NCBI GenBank assembly: GCA_945878975.1
Contig: CAMCUM010000020.1
Location: 1-43,100 of the forward strand
Direction: 5' to 3'
Source: Legionella genomosp. 1
Lineage (GTDB): Bacteria; Pseudomonadota; Gammaproteobacteria; Legionellales; Legionellaceae
Length of the DNA stretch: 43,100 nt
Part shown: positions 1 to 8,989 of the stretch, one piece after another
Numbering within the stretch: position 1 is the first letter of the stretch
Layout of the letters: each line of letters starts with the position of its first letter
The notes under the pieces: generated by a model
What the model saw: the letters and a program-made list of their open reading frames with translations, nothing else
Databases searched by the model: none
Told to the model about the DNA's origin: nothing
Program-made: the position numbers and the translations under genes

Positions 1-140
1 TTTACGCTCGAATACTTCCCTGTCTACGCTTCGTTCTCTTTGTTACCCCCGAAAACGCAAGACTCGCTACGCAGTGATCTGGTTAATCTTCTGCGACGGG
101 ACTTTCACCCGCAAGTTAAGTGCAGCTTGTCCTAGCGCAC
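1..140 (-). mobile_element. 5' end of a group II intron (continues past the left edge)
   Basis: Read on the minus strand from position 140, the sequence opens with GTGCGC, the usual 5' splice-site start of bacterial group II introns. About 35 bases later comes GGGTGAAAGTCCC, a typical domain I element, and then AACGAAGCGTAGACAGGGA, another recurrent domain I sequence. The rest of the ribozyme and any intron-encoded maturase would lie to the left of the window. The intron starts 57 bases downstream of the stop codon of the serine hydrolase on the same strand. A short hairpin (TTCTGA/TCAGAA, 161-180) sits just upstream of the splice site. Identification is by motif only, and the copy could be complete or truncated beyond the edge. 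Confidence 0.7.
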
Positions 141-196
141 TGGAAGAACCCCCAAAAGTGGGCGTTCTGAGTGATCAGAAATAATAACATACTGAC

Positions 197-1303
197 TTAT
201 CTACACTTATCATTACCTTGCTTTGTATTAACTACTGCAAGATCTTTATTGTAAAGGCCGGCTACATTATGAGTAACGTTACCAAGTTCTGCGTTCCCTG
301 AAAGATTGGTCATAATAATAACAGTTAATTTTCTATCCACATAACGAGAAACGAAAGCTGTAAAGCCCTGCCATTCCCCTCCATGTTCTATTAAACGGTG
401 TCCATTAATGTTAGTTATTCTCCAACCAAGGCCATAATTTTCAGTTTTACCATTCTTCAGTTTTACAGGTGACCACAACAATTCCATGTTTTCTTTCTTC
501 AGTAACTTTGTTGTATAAAGTGCAGCATCCCATTTAGCCAAATCATATACTGTAAAATAAAGAGCTCCATCAGCAGTAGAATTGAATTTTGGGGAAACAT
601 ATTCCTGATTCTTGAGCGTGCCATTAACCAGGTCATAGCCAGATGCGCGATTCGAGATAATATCCCTATCACTGATCACCCTGGCTGTAGACATGTTTAA
701 AGGTTTAAAAATATTTTCTTCAAGGAGGGTGCCATACGAATTTCCTGTGATTTTTTCCATGATAAATCCAAGAAATTCATAGCCAACGTTACTATAGCTA
801 AATGAAGTACCTGGTTGGAAATTTAAGGGTTCAGGTTCCAGGCGATTAATTATTTCATCCTGAGAATAATTAAGTCGCCAATCAACTCCGGGAATATCCC
901 TTACCAATCCAGAGGTATGGGTTAATAAATTTAAAATAGTGATATTTTTCCATGTGTCAGGGGCATCTTTCACATATTGAGTTATTTTATCATCCAAGTG
1001 CAACATTCCTTTTTCAACTAAAATCATGGCTAACATTGCAGTAAATTGTTTCCCTATGGAGCCAGATTGATAAATAGTTTCTGGTTTGGCAGGTGTTTGT
1101 AATTCAATATTAGAAAAACCATATCCTTGGGACTTGAGAATTTTGCCATTTTCTACAATGGCAACTGATAAGCCAGGAATTTTTAGTCTATGCATTTCGC
1201 ATAGAAGATATTGATCTACTGTGTCGGCCATCACAGATACAGGACATAGGGCTAAGTATATGATTACGGTTAAATACCTGCATATCAATATGTTTATTTT
1301 CAT
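197..1303 (-). CDS. Exported serine hydrolase of the beta-lactamase / class C family
   Basis: This 368-residue protein has a hydrophobic signal sequence (about residues 1-26, cleavage near VMA-DT). It carries the three signatures of the serine beta-lactamase/penicillin-binding fold. These are S82-x-x-K85 (SIGK, nucleophile and base), Y170-S-N172, and H307-G-G309 in place of the KTG triad. HGG is typical of class C-like esterases and D-peptidases, so an esterase, peptidase or peptidoglycan-related hydrolase is more likely than a true cephalosporinase. It should act in the periplasm. A purine-rich AGAGG lies upstream of the ATG. The gene looks more AT-rich than its neighbours and sits between a group II intron and a tRNA, so it may belong to acquired DNA. 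The family call is firm; the substrate is unknown. Confidence 0.85.
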   Translation of the reverse strand: MKINILICRYLTVIIYLALCPVSVMADTVDQYLLCEMHRLKIPGLSVAIVENGKILKSQGYGFSNIELQTPAKPETIYQSGSIGKQFTAMLAMILVEKGMLHLDDKITQYVKDAPDTWKNITILNLLTHTSGLVRDIPGVDWRLNYSQDEIINRLEPEPLNFQPGTSFSYSNVGYEFLGFIMEKITGNSYGTLLEENIFKPLNMSTARVISDRDIISNRASGYDLVNGTLKNQEYVSPKFNSTADGALYFTVYDLAKWDAALYTTKLLKKENMELLWSPVKLKNGKTENYGLGWRITNINGHRLIEHGGEWQGFTAFVSRYVDRKLTVIIMTNLSGNAELGNVTHNVAGLYNKDLAVVNTKQGNDKCR

Positions 1304-1434
1304 GACGCACCCACCTCTTCATTTTTGATTGCTATCCAATTCGTTCAGTTCAGCCTCTATTTCTGCAATTGTAGGGAGGGCAAGATCAAAGTCACTTTGG
1401 TTTTACTTCGAATATTTTTAAGTAGTAGCCCCTA

Positions 1435-1458
1435 CAAAAGTACCCACTAAAGTACCCA
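1435..1458 (-). repeat. Tandem 12-bp repeat beside the tRNA 3' end (possible integrase arm sites)
   Basis: Two adjacent 12-mers, caaaagtaccca and ctaaagtaccca, differ at one position. On the minus strand they read TGGGTACTTTAG then TGGGTACTTTTG, about 27 bases beyond the tRNA-Lys CCA end. Repeats of this GGGTACTTT type often lie between a tRNA and a tyrosine integrase gene in integrated elements. No integrase is present here, so this may be a relic of an attachment region. That role is an inference. Confidence 0.4.
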
Positions 1459-1484
1459 TCAAAACAGTAGCGACATCGGAAACA

Positions 1485-1560
1485 TGGTGGGCCGTGTAAG
1501 GATCGAACTTACGACCAAGAGATTAAGAGTCTCCTGCTCTACCAGCTGAGCTAACGGCCC
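1485..1560 (-). tRNA. tRNA-Lys (anticodon CTT)
   Basis: On the minus strand this 76-base sequence folds as a cloverleaf. The acceptor GGGCCGT pairs with ACGGCCC, followed by discriminator A and an encoded CCA. The D arm is GCTCAGCTGGTAGAGC. The anticodon stem GGAGA/TCTCT closes the loop CTCTTAA, giving anticodon CTT (codon AAG). The T arm contains GTTCGATCC. The 3' end faces the accessory-looking DNA to the left, the usual geometry for tRNA-associated integration. Confidence 0.96.
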
Positions 1561-1588
1561 TTAAGAAGAAGGGTATCGATAATGATGA

Positions 1589-2128
1589 TTACGGAAGCAT
1601 GCTTTCCATCACTTTATCTTTGTCGATTATAACATGTTTTAGCGCGCCGGCTATGTGTAAACCAATCAAAACTATCAATACCCATGCAATGATTTGATGG
1701 ATCTGGAAAAATAGTTCGGACCAAGCAGCATTCGGTGCTATGCCAGGGATCGGCAATGCCACCACGCCAAACCAAACTGGAATATGATTCGACAACACTG
1801 ACATGATCCATCCGACCATCGCCATCGCAATTAAAAAAACGTATAACGCCATTTGCACACCACGCGCCAATACAAGTTCCCAACGCGGCATCGCTGCTGG
1901 AAGCGCCGGCCGGCCTGATTTGAACACACAGACCAAACGAACCACCATCAATACCAAAATGGTCAAACCACAAGATTTATGTAACATAATTGCCGTCGGG
2001 CGAATCATTTTTGGGAGATCTTCTAAAAAAAAGCTCAGAGAAACCAAAGGAATGACTAGTACAGCAATCAACCAATGTAAACTAATCAATCCCCATGTAT
2101 AGCGCGCCGTTTTCCTTTTCTGACCCAT
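1589..2128 (-). CDS. Cytochrome b561 (CybB-type) di-heme membrane protein
   Basis: A 179-residue integral membrane protein with four hydrophobic helices at about residues 12-35, 45-68, 88-112 and 139-163. Four histidines, H18, H50, H144 and H158, lie in those helices. Their spacing (32 residues in the first pair, 14 in the second) matches the heme ligands of E. coli CybB, which is also close to this length. The family transfers electrons across or within the inner membrane, and for CybB-type proteins the likely chemistry is superoxide:ubiquinone oxidoreduction. The tRNA-Lys gene lies 28 bases downstream on the same strand. A purine-rich stretch precedes the ATG. Confidence 0.92.
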   Translation of the reverse strand: MGQKRKTARYTWGLISLHWLIAVLVIPLVSLSFFLEDLPKMIRPTAIMLHKSCGLTILVLMVVRLVCVFKSGRPALPAAMPRWELVLARGVQMALYVFLIAMAMVGWIMSVLSNHIPVWFGVVALPIPGIAPNAAWSELFFQIHQIIAWVLIVLIGLHIAGALKHVIIDKDKVMESMLP

Positions 2129-2166
2129 TGTCTGACTCCTTGGTCTACCCTACTCCACTACTCATT

Positions 2167-2325
2167 GCCATTAAATTAAGGAATAAACACTGACCCGTTC
2201 AGGCTGAGGGAGGCGATAGCCTCGTCTCAAAACCTTGGTGCATATGCTTCGAGACAGCGTAAACGCCTCCTCAGCATGAACGGAGCGATGTAAAACTTGA
2301 AGAACCATTCCTTAACTTAATGGCA
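2167..2325. repeat. MITE-like imperfect palindrome with nested inverted repeats
   Basis: The outer arms gccattaaattaaggaat (from 2167) and attccttaacttaatggc (to about 2324) are inverted copies with one mismatch. Inside them, cccgttcaggctgagg and cctcagcatgaacgg form a second inverted pair, followed by GGAGGCG/CGCCTCC-type arms. The whole 160-base unit can fold on itself and carries no gene. It lies in the gap between glutamate dehydrogenase and cytochrome b561. The form suggests a non-autonomous transposable element or an intergenic repeat family. It may also act as a transcription barrier. Confidence 0.65.
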
Positions 2326-2346
2326 GTGACGCCACGTCTCTACACC

Positions 2347-5300
2347 TCATATCTGCGTATCAAACGTCATGAACTCCCGTACCGCAACGAAAAACATGGT
2401 GAAAGTCAATTTTTCCGTGCCTTTTAAGGCATTCAGCATCTCGGTCCAACGATCCATATGAGCTTTATTTCGTGCGGCCCATACTTGTAAATAAGTGACA
2501 AAATCAGTTTTCTTAGGTTTGCTGTGAAAAAGACTTAAGGTCACTTGTCGTTGTTGCATATCAAAATCATCCCGCAAAGCTTCACGAGAGAGCGCTTCCC
2601 AATGATTTTCCGTAGGATGGATGATAATTTGATCGCGCAACCAACCCAGATCTAAAAACTCGCCAATACCATAAAACCCCTCAGCCGCCTGCGCAATGCT
2701 TAGCTTCAGTTCTTGCGCAATTTCGACGATTTCCATTGCCATAAATAAACCGCGTGTCTTTGTCAGTTCTAATGCCAACGATTCAGGAATGTTCAATTTG
2801 AGAAAATCTTCATAATGCTTAGCAAAACGTGAACGGTAGCCTTCTCCCAAACAGTCTGGTAATGACTCTCGCAACGCCTGAATTTGTGGTTTATATTGCA
2901 TCACAAACTTTTCTGTATCCATAGTAGGTCGTTTGCACTTCAAGAACCACCTTGTGATTCTACGTAATAAACGGACATAAACCGTGACAATCTTAATCTG
3001 ATCCTCAGCATTTATTTTTGTATCCAAGGCATCCACCTCAAGCCATATGCCATCAAAATCAATGATGTCTCTAGCAATAACATACGCGCGTACAATAAGC
3101 GGCAGCAACGCGCCTGTTTCATTTTGCAAGCGATATACGAAACCAAAGCCCATTTCATTGATAATCAAATTGCTAACAGCTGTGGCAATAATTTCCCGCT
3201 TCAAAGGATGGTCCTGCATTTCTTGGCTATATTTTTTTTGTATAGGTTTTGGGAAAGAGCGAATCAAATATTGTGCAAAATAAGGATCTTCTGGCAAATC
3301 AGACGCTAAAATAGCCTCTTTTAAAAGAATTTTGCTATAACACATCATGGTTGCCACTTCAGGACTGGTTAGCCCTTTCCCTAATGATTTACGCTCAGTT
3401 AATTGTTTATCATCAGGCAAATATTCTAAATGACGATCCAATTTACCCACGCGATGTAATTCGTTGATGTAGCGCATATTTAATTCAGAAGCACGCACGC
3501 CCTGTGACACGGATAAATTGATGGATCTGGTTTGTAAATAATTCTCTCTCAGGACCAATTGTGCCACTTCATCTGTCATCTCACTCAAGAGTATATTGCG
3601 GTTTTCTTGAGTCAATTGCCCGGCTTGCATCACCGTATTGAACAATATTTTGATATTCACTTCTTTATCAGAGCAACTCACGCCCGCAGAATTATCAATA
3701 AAGTCAGTATAAATGAGGCCCCCATTCAAAGCGTATTCAACACGGGCCAATTGGGTGAATCCTAGATTGCCACCCTCTACCACAGCGCGAGCACGAACTT
3801 GTTTGCCATTGATCCGAATCAAATCATTGCTGCGATCACCAACATCCGCATTGTTCTCGGTACGAGCTTTGACGAATGTGCCAATCCCGCCACTCCACAA
3901 TAAGTCTATTTTGGCTTTTAAAATACTTTTTAATAACTCACTCGGCTCAATATCATTCTGCTTTAAGCCAAACAACGCTTTCATTTCTGGGCTCACGCTG
4001 ATCGATTTAGCTGAACGATTGAAAACGCCACCCCCCTGTGAAATCAATTTGGGATCATAATCTTCCCAAGACGAGCGTGGTAGCAAAAATAAACGCTGGC
4101 GCTCTAAAAAACTCTTCGCAGCATCAGGATTAGGATCCACAAAAATATGCATATGGTTGAATGCTGCCACCAATTTAATATGCGGCGACAACAGCATGCC
4201 ATTGCCAAAAACATCCCCAGACATATCCCCAATACCTACTACCGTAAAATCAGTGGTATCAACATTTAAGCCCATTTGATAAAAATGACGATGCACGGAT
4301 TCCCACGCACCACGCGCTGTAATCCCCATCTTTTTGTGGTCATAGCCTTGCGATCCCCCTGATGCAAAGGCATCCCCCAACCAAAATTGATATTCTAATG
4401 AAATTTTATTCGCAATATCTGAAAACGTTGCGGTGCCCTTATCTGCTGCAACAACCAAATAAGGATCATCTGCGTCATAACACACAACATCCAATGGTTT
4501 TTTGACTTCACCCGCCACATAATTATCCGTGATATCCAATAAACCACGAATAAATTGCTGATAGCAGCTGATGCCCTCTGCCATGATCTCTTCACGCGTA
4601 GCGTTCGGAGCAAAAGAACGTTTCACAACAAAACCACCCTTGGCACCATTTGGCACAATGACAGCATTTTTTACTTGCTGCGCCTTCATAAGACCCAAGA
4701 CTTCTGTACGAAAATCCTCCCTTCGATCCGACCAACGTAATCCCCCGCGCGCCACATGGCTAGCACGCAAATGAACCGCCTCAAACTGCATCGAATATAC
4801 AAAAATTTCATACAAAGGATAAGGCTTAGGCATCCCAGGGATCCCTTTGCTATGTAATTTTATTGAAATATAGGATTTAGGCTTACCATTAGCATCTTTT
4901 TGATAATAATTGGTACGTAATGTTTCATGAATAACTTGAACATACTGCCGGATGATTTTATCTTCATCCAAATTGCTGACTTTTTCTAAAGCATCCAATA
5001 TAGACTGTTTGACCTGTTCATAAGCCTTAACATCCGCGGTATTGAATTTCAGATCAAACATCTCAAACAGACTTTTGGCAATATACGCATGGTTTAGCAA
5101 GGTTTGTTCAATATAATCCTGACTGAAAGTAAAACCAATCTGCTTAAAATACTTGGCATACATGCGTAACACAGCTACTTGCCGAGAAGGCAAACTGGCT
5201 GACAGGACCAATTGATTAAAGCCATCATTTTCTATCTCTTTAAACCAAGCGCTGGCAAAGGCTTGTTGAAATAAATCTTTGAGCACATCAATATTCAGTT

Positions 5301-7179
5301 GTTCCGCATGTTTATACTGCAACGATAGATCGTTGACCCAAGTGATGCTACCGTCCTCGAACTTCATCACATAAGGTCGTTCACTGATCGCCCTCATGCC
5401 TAAGTTTTCAACAATAGGTAGCACGTCTGACAATGGGAATGTTGTGTCATGTTGGTATAATTTAAAACGATAATTACCACTCACATCATCCGGATTACGA
5501 TAAAAACTCATGCTCAAAGATTGTGTAGGAGACAATTCTTCAATATGCGAAATATCAATCAACCCTGTGCGTGGCGAGAAACTCGCTTTATATACTGGCG
5601 GAATAGCTGGTTTATAGCGTGCAAATAAGAGATTGGCTTTATCTTGACCATGTGTCGCTAACAAAAGTTGGTACAAATCATCTAACCAAGAACGCGCCAC
5701 TTCGATCAATTTTTCTTCAATGGCTTTGAAATCAAAGTTCACGGGTTTTTTAGGATTAATCCGCACGATAAAATGAATACGTGCCATCATCGACTCTGGA
5801 AAATAAGTGCTAAAAGAAATATCAAAAGCTTGGAAGCTCTCAAATAGCACAGTTTGTATAGCTGATCTTAAGTCGGAGTTGTAGAGATCTTTCGGCATAT
5901 ACACAAGGCATGAAATAAACCGATGATACACATCCACGCGTGCAAATAAGCGAATGCGACGGCGTTCTTGCATATAGAATATGCCCATGCAAATGTTTAA
6001 CAATTCCTCTTCCGTCGCTTGAATCAAATCATCGCGCGGCAATGTCTCTATAATATTTAATAAAATCCGCCCAGCATGTGACCTTGGATTTAAACGCGAA
6101 TCGCGCAGAATAGAGGTCACTTTATGGCGTAAAAATGGGATTTGCATGGGATTAGAATGATAAGCGACTGACGTATACAACCCTAAAATACGACATTCTC
6201 CAATCACATGCCCTTGATCATCAAACCGTTTCACGCCAATGTAATCCATGTAGGTATCACGGTGAATACAAGACAATGTGTCCGTTTTGGACATAATAAG
6301 GATTTGAGATGACACCATCAATTCATGCGCTTGCGGAGCAATGGATGAGACGTGCTGACGATTGGTTGCTGTAAACTCATCTCGCAATATGCCACAACCA
6401 GTTCCAGGAATAGCTTTCAGCAACATCTCTTTGTTTTCTTGAACTAATTCATAATCTTGCATACCAATAAAGGTAAAATGATGGTCTTCCAACCAACGTA
6501 AAAAAGACTGCGTTTCTGCTACATCTTCGCGACTGATAGTCGATGGCGCATGATTGGCTTCATCGGCTATTGCACATATTCGTGCACGCATCATCCGCCA
6601 ATCATCAATCACAGCACGGTTTTCCGTCAAAACCTGCCGAAATTGCTGCTCTAATTTACGAATAGTTTCAGGATCAGTTTGACGATTGATCTTAATCAAA
6701 ATCGGCGCTTCAACCAATAAATCTAGCGTTTGCTCGTCAGATCTTGGTAAAACCTCCATGACGCGACGATCTGCATCACGCAACAAACGAATGCCCCCCA
6801 TATGAACGGTTAAATAGAGTCCCAGTCCCATACGGTTTAACACTATCCGCAAAGAATCCACTAAAAACGACATATCATCGCAGATAAGTTCTATCACAGT
6901 ATGATCGCTTTTCAGACCATTGTGCTGCAGATCTGGGTTATAGATATTGATTTTTATTTCATGTGGTTGACGAACTTCAATCAACTGCCAAAAGTGAGTG
7001 GCAAGTCCGAACAACTCATCCACACCAGATTCTTTTAAATCTTCCAAAGCCATAGTGAGATAAAATTGCCGTACAAACTCAGAGCATAGAACAGATTGCT
7101 TCCCAGGTAATTTTTTATCAATTCGTGCTATGACTTCGTTAATAATAAGATTTTTTTCTTCTTCAAACAGATGAGACAT
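2347..7179 (-). CDS. gdhB: NAD-dependent glutamate dehydrogenase, large (about 180 kDa) type
   Basis: At 1610 residues this matches the giant NAD-specific glutamate dehydrogenases described in Pseudomonas and Streptomyces. The enzyme deaminates L-glutamate to 2-oxoglutarate and ammonium in the cytoplasm, feeding amino-acid carbon into the TCA cycle. The long N-terminal half is the regulatory, ACT-like part of the family. The catalytic core starts near residue 805 with RGGLRWSDRREDFRTE and continues through NGAKGGFVVK (about 840-850), the conserved substrate-binding stretch. A Rossmann-like segment (VVGIGDMSGDVFGNGML) and VEGGNLGFTQ follow. The reading frame is intact. The aldehyde dehydrogenase gene ends 115 bases upstream on the same strand, so co-transcription is possible. 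The symbol is used as for the Pseudomonas enzyme. Confidence 0.95.
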   Translation of the reverse strand: MSHLFEEEKNLIINEVIARIDKKLPGKQSVLCSEFVRQFYLTMALEDLKESGVDELFGLATHFWQLIEVRQPHEIKINIYNPDLQHNGLKSDHTVIELICDDMSFLVDSLRIVLNRMGLGLYLTVHMGGIRLLRDADRRVMEVLPRSDEQTLDLLVEAPILIKINRQTDPETIRKLEQQFRQVLTENRAVIDDWRMMRARICAIADEANHAPSTISREDVAETQSFLRWLEDHHFTFIGMQDYELVQENKEMLLKAIPGTGCGILRDEFTATNRQHVSSIAPQAHELMVSSQILIMSKTDTLSCIHRDTYMDYIGVKRFDDQGHVIGECRILGLYTSVAYHSNPMQIPFLRHKVTSILRDSRLNPRSHAGRILLNIIETLPRDDLIQATEEELLNICMGIFYMQERRRIRLFARVDVYHRFISCLVYMPKDLYNSDLRSAIQTVLFESFQAFDISFSTYFPESMMARIHFIVRINPKKPVNFDFKAIEEKLIEVARSWLDDLYQLLLATHGQDKANLLFARYKPAIPPVYKASFSPRTGLIDISHIEELSPTQSLSMSFYRNPDDVSGNYRFKLYQHDTTFPLSDVLPIVENLGMRAISERPYVMKFEDGSITWVNDLSLQYKHAEQLNIDVLKDLFQQAFASAWFKEIENDGFNQLVLSASLPSRQVAVLRMYAKYFKQIGFTFSQDYIEQTLLNHAYIAKSLFEMFDLKFNTADVKAYEQVKQSILDALEKVSNLDEDKIIRQYVQVIHETLRTNYYQKDANGKPKSYISIKLHSKGIPGMPKPYPLYEIFVYSMQFEAVHLRASHVARGGLRWSDRREDFRTEVLGLMKAQQVKNAVIVPNGAKGGFVVKRSFAPNATREEIMAEGISCYQQFIRGLLDITDNYVAGEVKKPLDVVCYDADDPYLVVAADKGTATFSDIANKISLEYQFWLGDAFASGGSQGYDHKKMGITARGAWESVHRHFYQMGLNVDTTDFTVVGIGDMSGDVFGNGMLLSPHIKLVAAFNHMHIFVDPNPDAAKSFLERQRLFLLPRSSWEDYDPKLISQGGGVFNRSAKSISVSPEMKALFGLKQNDIEPSELLKSILKAKIDLLWSGGIGTFVKARTENNADVGDRSNDLIRINGKQVRARAVVEGGNLGFTQLARVEYALNGGLIYTDFIDNSAGVSCSDKEVNIKILFNTVMQAGQLTQENRNILLSEMTDEVAQLVLRENYLQTRSINLSVSQGVRASELNMRYINELHRVGKLDRHLEYLPDDKQLTERKSLGKGLTSPEVATMMCYSKILLKEAILASDLPEDPYFAQYLIRSFPKPIQKKYSQEMQDHPLKREIIATAVSNLIINEMGFGFVYRLQNETGALLPLIVRAYVIARDIIDFDGIWLEVDALDTKINAEDQIKIVTVYVRLLRRITRWFLKCKRPTMDTEKFVMQYKPQIQALRESLPDCLGEGYRSRFAKHYEDFLKLNIPESLALELTKTRGLFMAMEIVEIAQELKLSIAQAAEGFYGIGEFLDLGWLRDQIIIHPTENHWEALSREALRDDFDMQQRQVTLSLFHSKPKKTDFVTYLQVWAARNKAHMDRWTEMLNALKGTEKLTFTMFFVAVREFMTFDTQI

Positions 7180-7294
7180 GTGATTGCTCTTAACAAATTA
7201 TCGACAAACCCTATTGTACACAAACTCGCGAGTCAACACTAATTCAGCCACACCAGTATGGTGCTAAATTAAGCAAGTTGCGACAATTGGCACC

Positions 7295-8662
7295 TTAATT
7301 TACAACAACCGTCTTAATATTCATAAATTCGCGGATCCCTTCGCGCGCTAACTCGCGACCAAAGCCGGAGCGCTTCGTGCCACCAAATGGCAACCTAGGA
7401 TCCGAAACCACTGCGCTATTGACAAAAGCTTGGCCACACTGCAATTCAGTACTCGCAATTCGCTCCCCGCGCGCCACATCTCTGGTAAACACAGCCGCGC
7501 CTAATCCGTACCGACTTTGGTTCGCCAAATGTATCGCATCCGCTTCATCAGCCGCGATTGTGACGGCAAAAACCGGCCCAAAAACTTCATCATCAAATGC
7601 CGGCATACCAGGACGTACATGCGTTAACATGGTCGGCGGATAATAATATCCGCGCTCCGAAGGCAATTTGCCGCCTAATCGCAAGATAGCTCCTTTCGCA
7701 ACCGTTTCCAGGACTTGTTGATGCACATGCGCACGCAAATCTTCTCTTGCCATGGGACCCAATTGTGTATTGGGATCCATAGGATCACCATAGTGATATG
7801 AGTTAATCAGCAGCATCATTTTTTCGATCAATGCATCTGCCACGGCAGGGACCACAATCGTTCTTTTGGCTGCGATACAAGTTTGTCCATTATTATTCAA
7901 ACGTGACGCAACAATCACTCGTGCTGCCAAATCCAGATCCGCATCCTGCAACACAATATAAGGATCGTTGCCACCTAATTCCATGACAGCTTTTTTCAAA
8001 TTGGCTCCAGCACATGCTGCCAAAATCGTACCCGTTTGTTCACTCCCAGTAAAAGTCAGGCCAGCAAGATTTTTGTGAGTAATAACAGCTGCTGCTTGTT
8101 CATTGGTCAGTATCATTGTAGAAAAAACATGTTTAGGAAACCCTGCCTCCAAAAACAATCGCTCAATCGCCAACCCACAACCTGTCGTGATTGGCGCATG
8201 CTTTAAGAGGCCCACATTCCCGGCCATGATGTTGGGTGCTGCAAACCGAAATACTTGCCAAAAAGGAAAATTCCACGGCATGATGGCAAAAATAATGCCT
8301 TGTGGTTGATAACTGATCTTTGCGCGTTGATGTTCCGTAGCAATATTTTCTGAGATCAAATAGGTCGCCGCGTGGGTGGCATAGTGCTCACAAACCAAAA
8401 CACATTTGTCAATTTCTATTTTACCTACCGTAATGGGCTTTCCCATTTCTTGAGCCATCAAAACCGCCAAATCAGCAGCCTTGGCACGCAGTAATGTCAC
8501 CAAATTCAACATCAATTTAGCGCGTTCTTGTATATCCGTCTTCTTCCAAAGTTGAAAGGCAGCATGCGCCGCGTCAATTTGCAAGCCAATTGCCGATTGC
8601 GTCAACACCGGATACGTTTCAAGTATTTCTTCCGTTGCAGGATTAACGGTATGAACACTCAT
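7295..8662 (-). CDS. sad: Succinate-semialdehyde dehydrogenase-type aldehyde dehydrogenase (Sad/YneI-like)
   Basis: A 455-residue NAD(P)-dependent aldehyde dehydrogenase, short for the superfamily but close to E. coli Sad/YneI. Visible hallmarks are IMPWNFPFWQV with N131, MELGGNDP with general base E228, NNGQTCIAAKR with nucleophile C262, and EVFGPV near residue 365. The lysine context LKHAP replaces the common KPSE motif, as in the Sad branch. The likely reaction is oxidation of succinate semialdehyde to succinate, linking GABA or related amines to the TCA cycle. That fits its position upstream of glutamate dehydrogenase, 115 bases away. AAGGAGTG precedes the ATG. The exact aldehyde used cannot be read from sequence. 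Confidence 0.85.
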   Translation of the reverse strand: MSVHTVNPATEEILETYPVLTQSAIGLQIDAAHAAFQLWKKTDIQERAKLMLNLVTLLRAKAADLAVLMAQEMGKPITVGKIEIDKCVLVCEHYATHAATYLISENIATEHQRAKISYQPQGIIFAIMPWNFPFWQVFRFAAPNIMAGNVGLLKHAPITTGCGLAIERLFLEAGFPKHVFSTMILTNEQAAAVITHKNLAGLTFTGSEQTGTILAACAGANLKKAVMELGGNDPYIVLQDADLDLAARVIVASRLNNNGQTCIAAKRTIVVPAVADALIEKMMLLINSYHYGDPMDPNTQLGPMAREDLRAHVHQQVLETVAKGAILRLGGKLPSERGYYYPPTMLTHVRPGMPAFDDEVFGPVFAVTIAADEADAIHLANQSRYGLGAAVFTRDVARGERIASTELQCGQAFVNSAVVSDPRLPFGGTKRSGFGRELAREGIREFMNIKTVVVN

Positions 8663-8793
8663 TAAACACTCCTTACCTTTATAATAAGTAACCTTGATAG
8701 AACGATAGCTTCATTAAGGCTACGTGCCTCCAATAATCTTTAACAGTAGTACATCCAGTAGTACATCATTCCGATCACAGCAGGAATGATGCA

Positions 8794-8864
8794 TACCCTT
8801 CACGAATGAGCTTTAGGTTTTTATGCTATCGCCTAAAACCCCTAAAACTCATCCGTAAAGGGTA
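8794..8864. repeat. REP-like imperfect inverted repeat
   Basis: In the gene-free stretch 8663-8989, a left arm starting TACCCTTCACGAATGAG and running through TTTAGG pairs with a right arm running from CCTAAAACTCAT to GTAAAGGGTA. The arms are nearly 30 bases each with a few mismatches and a short loop near 8823-8833. A direct repeat of cagtagtacatc lies just to the left (about 8743-8767). No coding potential is seen. It may act as a terminator or a dispersed intergenic repeat. Confidence 0.55.
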
Positions 8865-8894
8865 TATAAATGCGCATAATTCATTACAAAATCT

Positions 8895-8924
8895 TGGACT
8901 TTGTCTTGAAATCTAAATAGAATA
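8895..8924 (+). promoter_or_regulatory. Putative sigma-70 promoter for the EnhB-like gene
   Basis: TTGGAC (8895-8900) and TAGAAT (8919-8924) are separated by 18 bases and lie about 65 bases upstream of the ATG at 8990. The -10 matches the consensus at five of six positions; the -35 is weaker. Confidence 0.35.
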
Positions 8925-8989
8925 GGTACCCGGTGTCAACACATCGATTCTACTCTTAACGAAATTATTTAAAAATTGAGATATAAATT

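Noticed and set aside
1304-1390. Minus-strand peptide DLALPTIAEIEAELNELD just upstream of the hydrolase, as the tail of a decayed gene
   Set aside because: Only about 20 codons are open before an in-frame stop, too little to assign to any family.
2347-7179. Several open frames of 60-115 codons on the plus strand and one on the minus strand inside the glutamate dehydrogenase gene
   Set aside because: They overlap a well-conserved 1610-codon gene, have no family features and no ribosome-binding sites; they are shadows.
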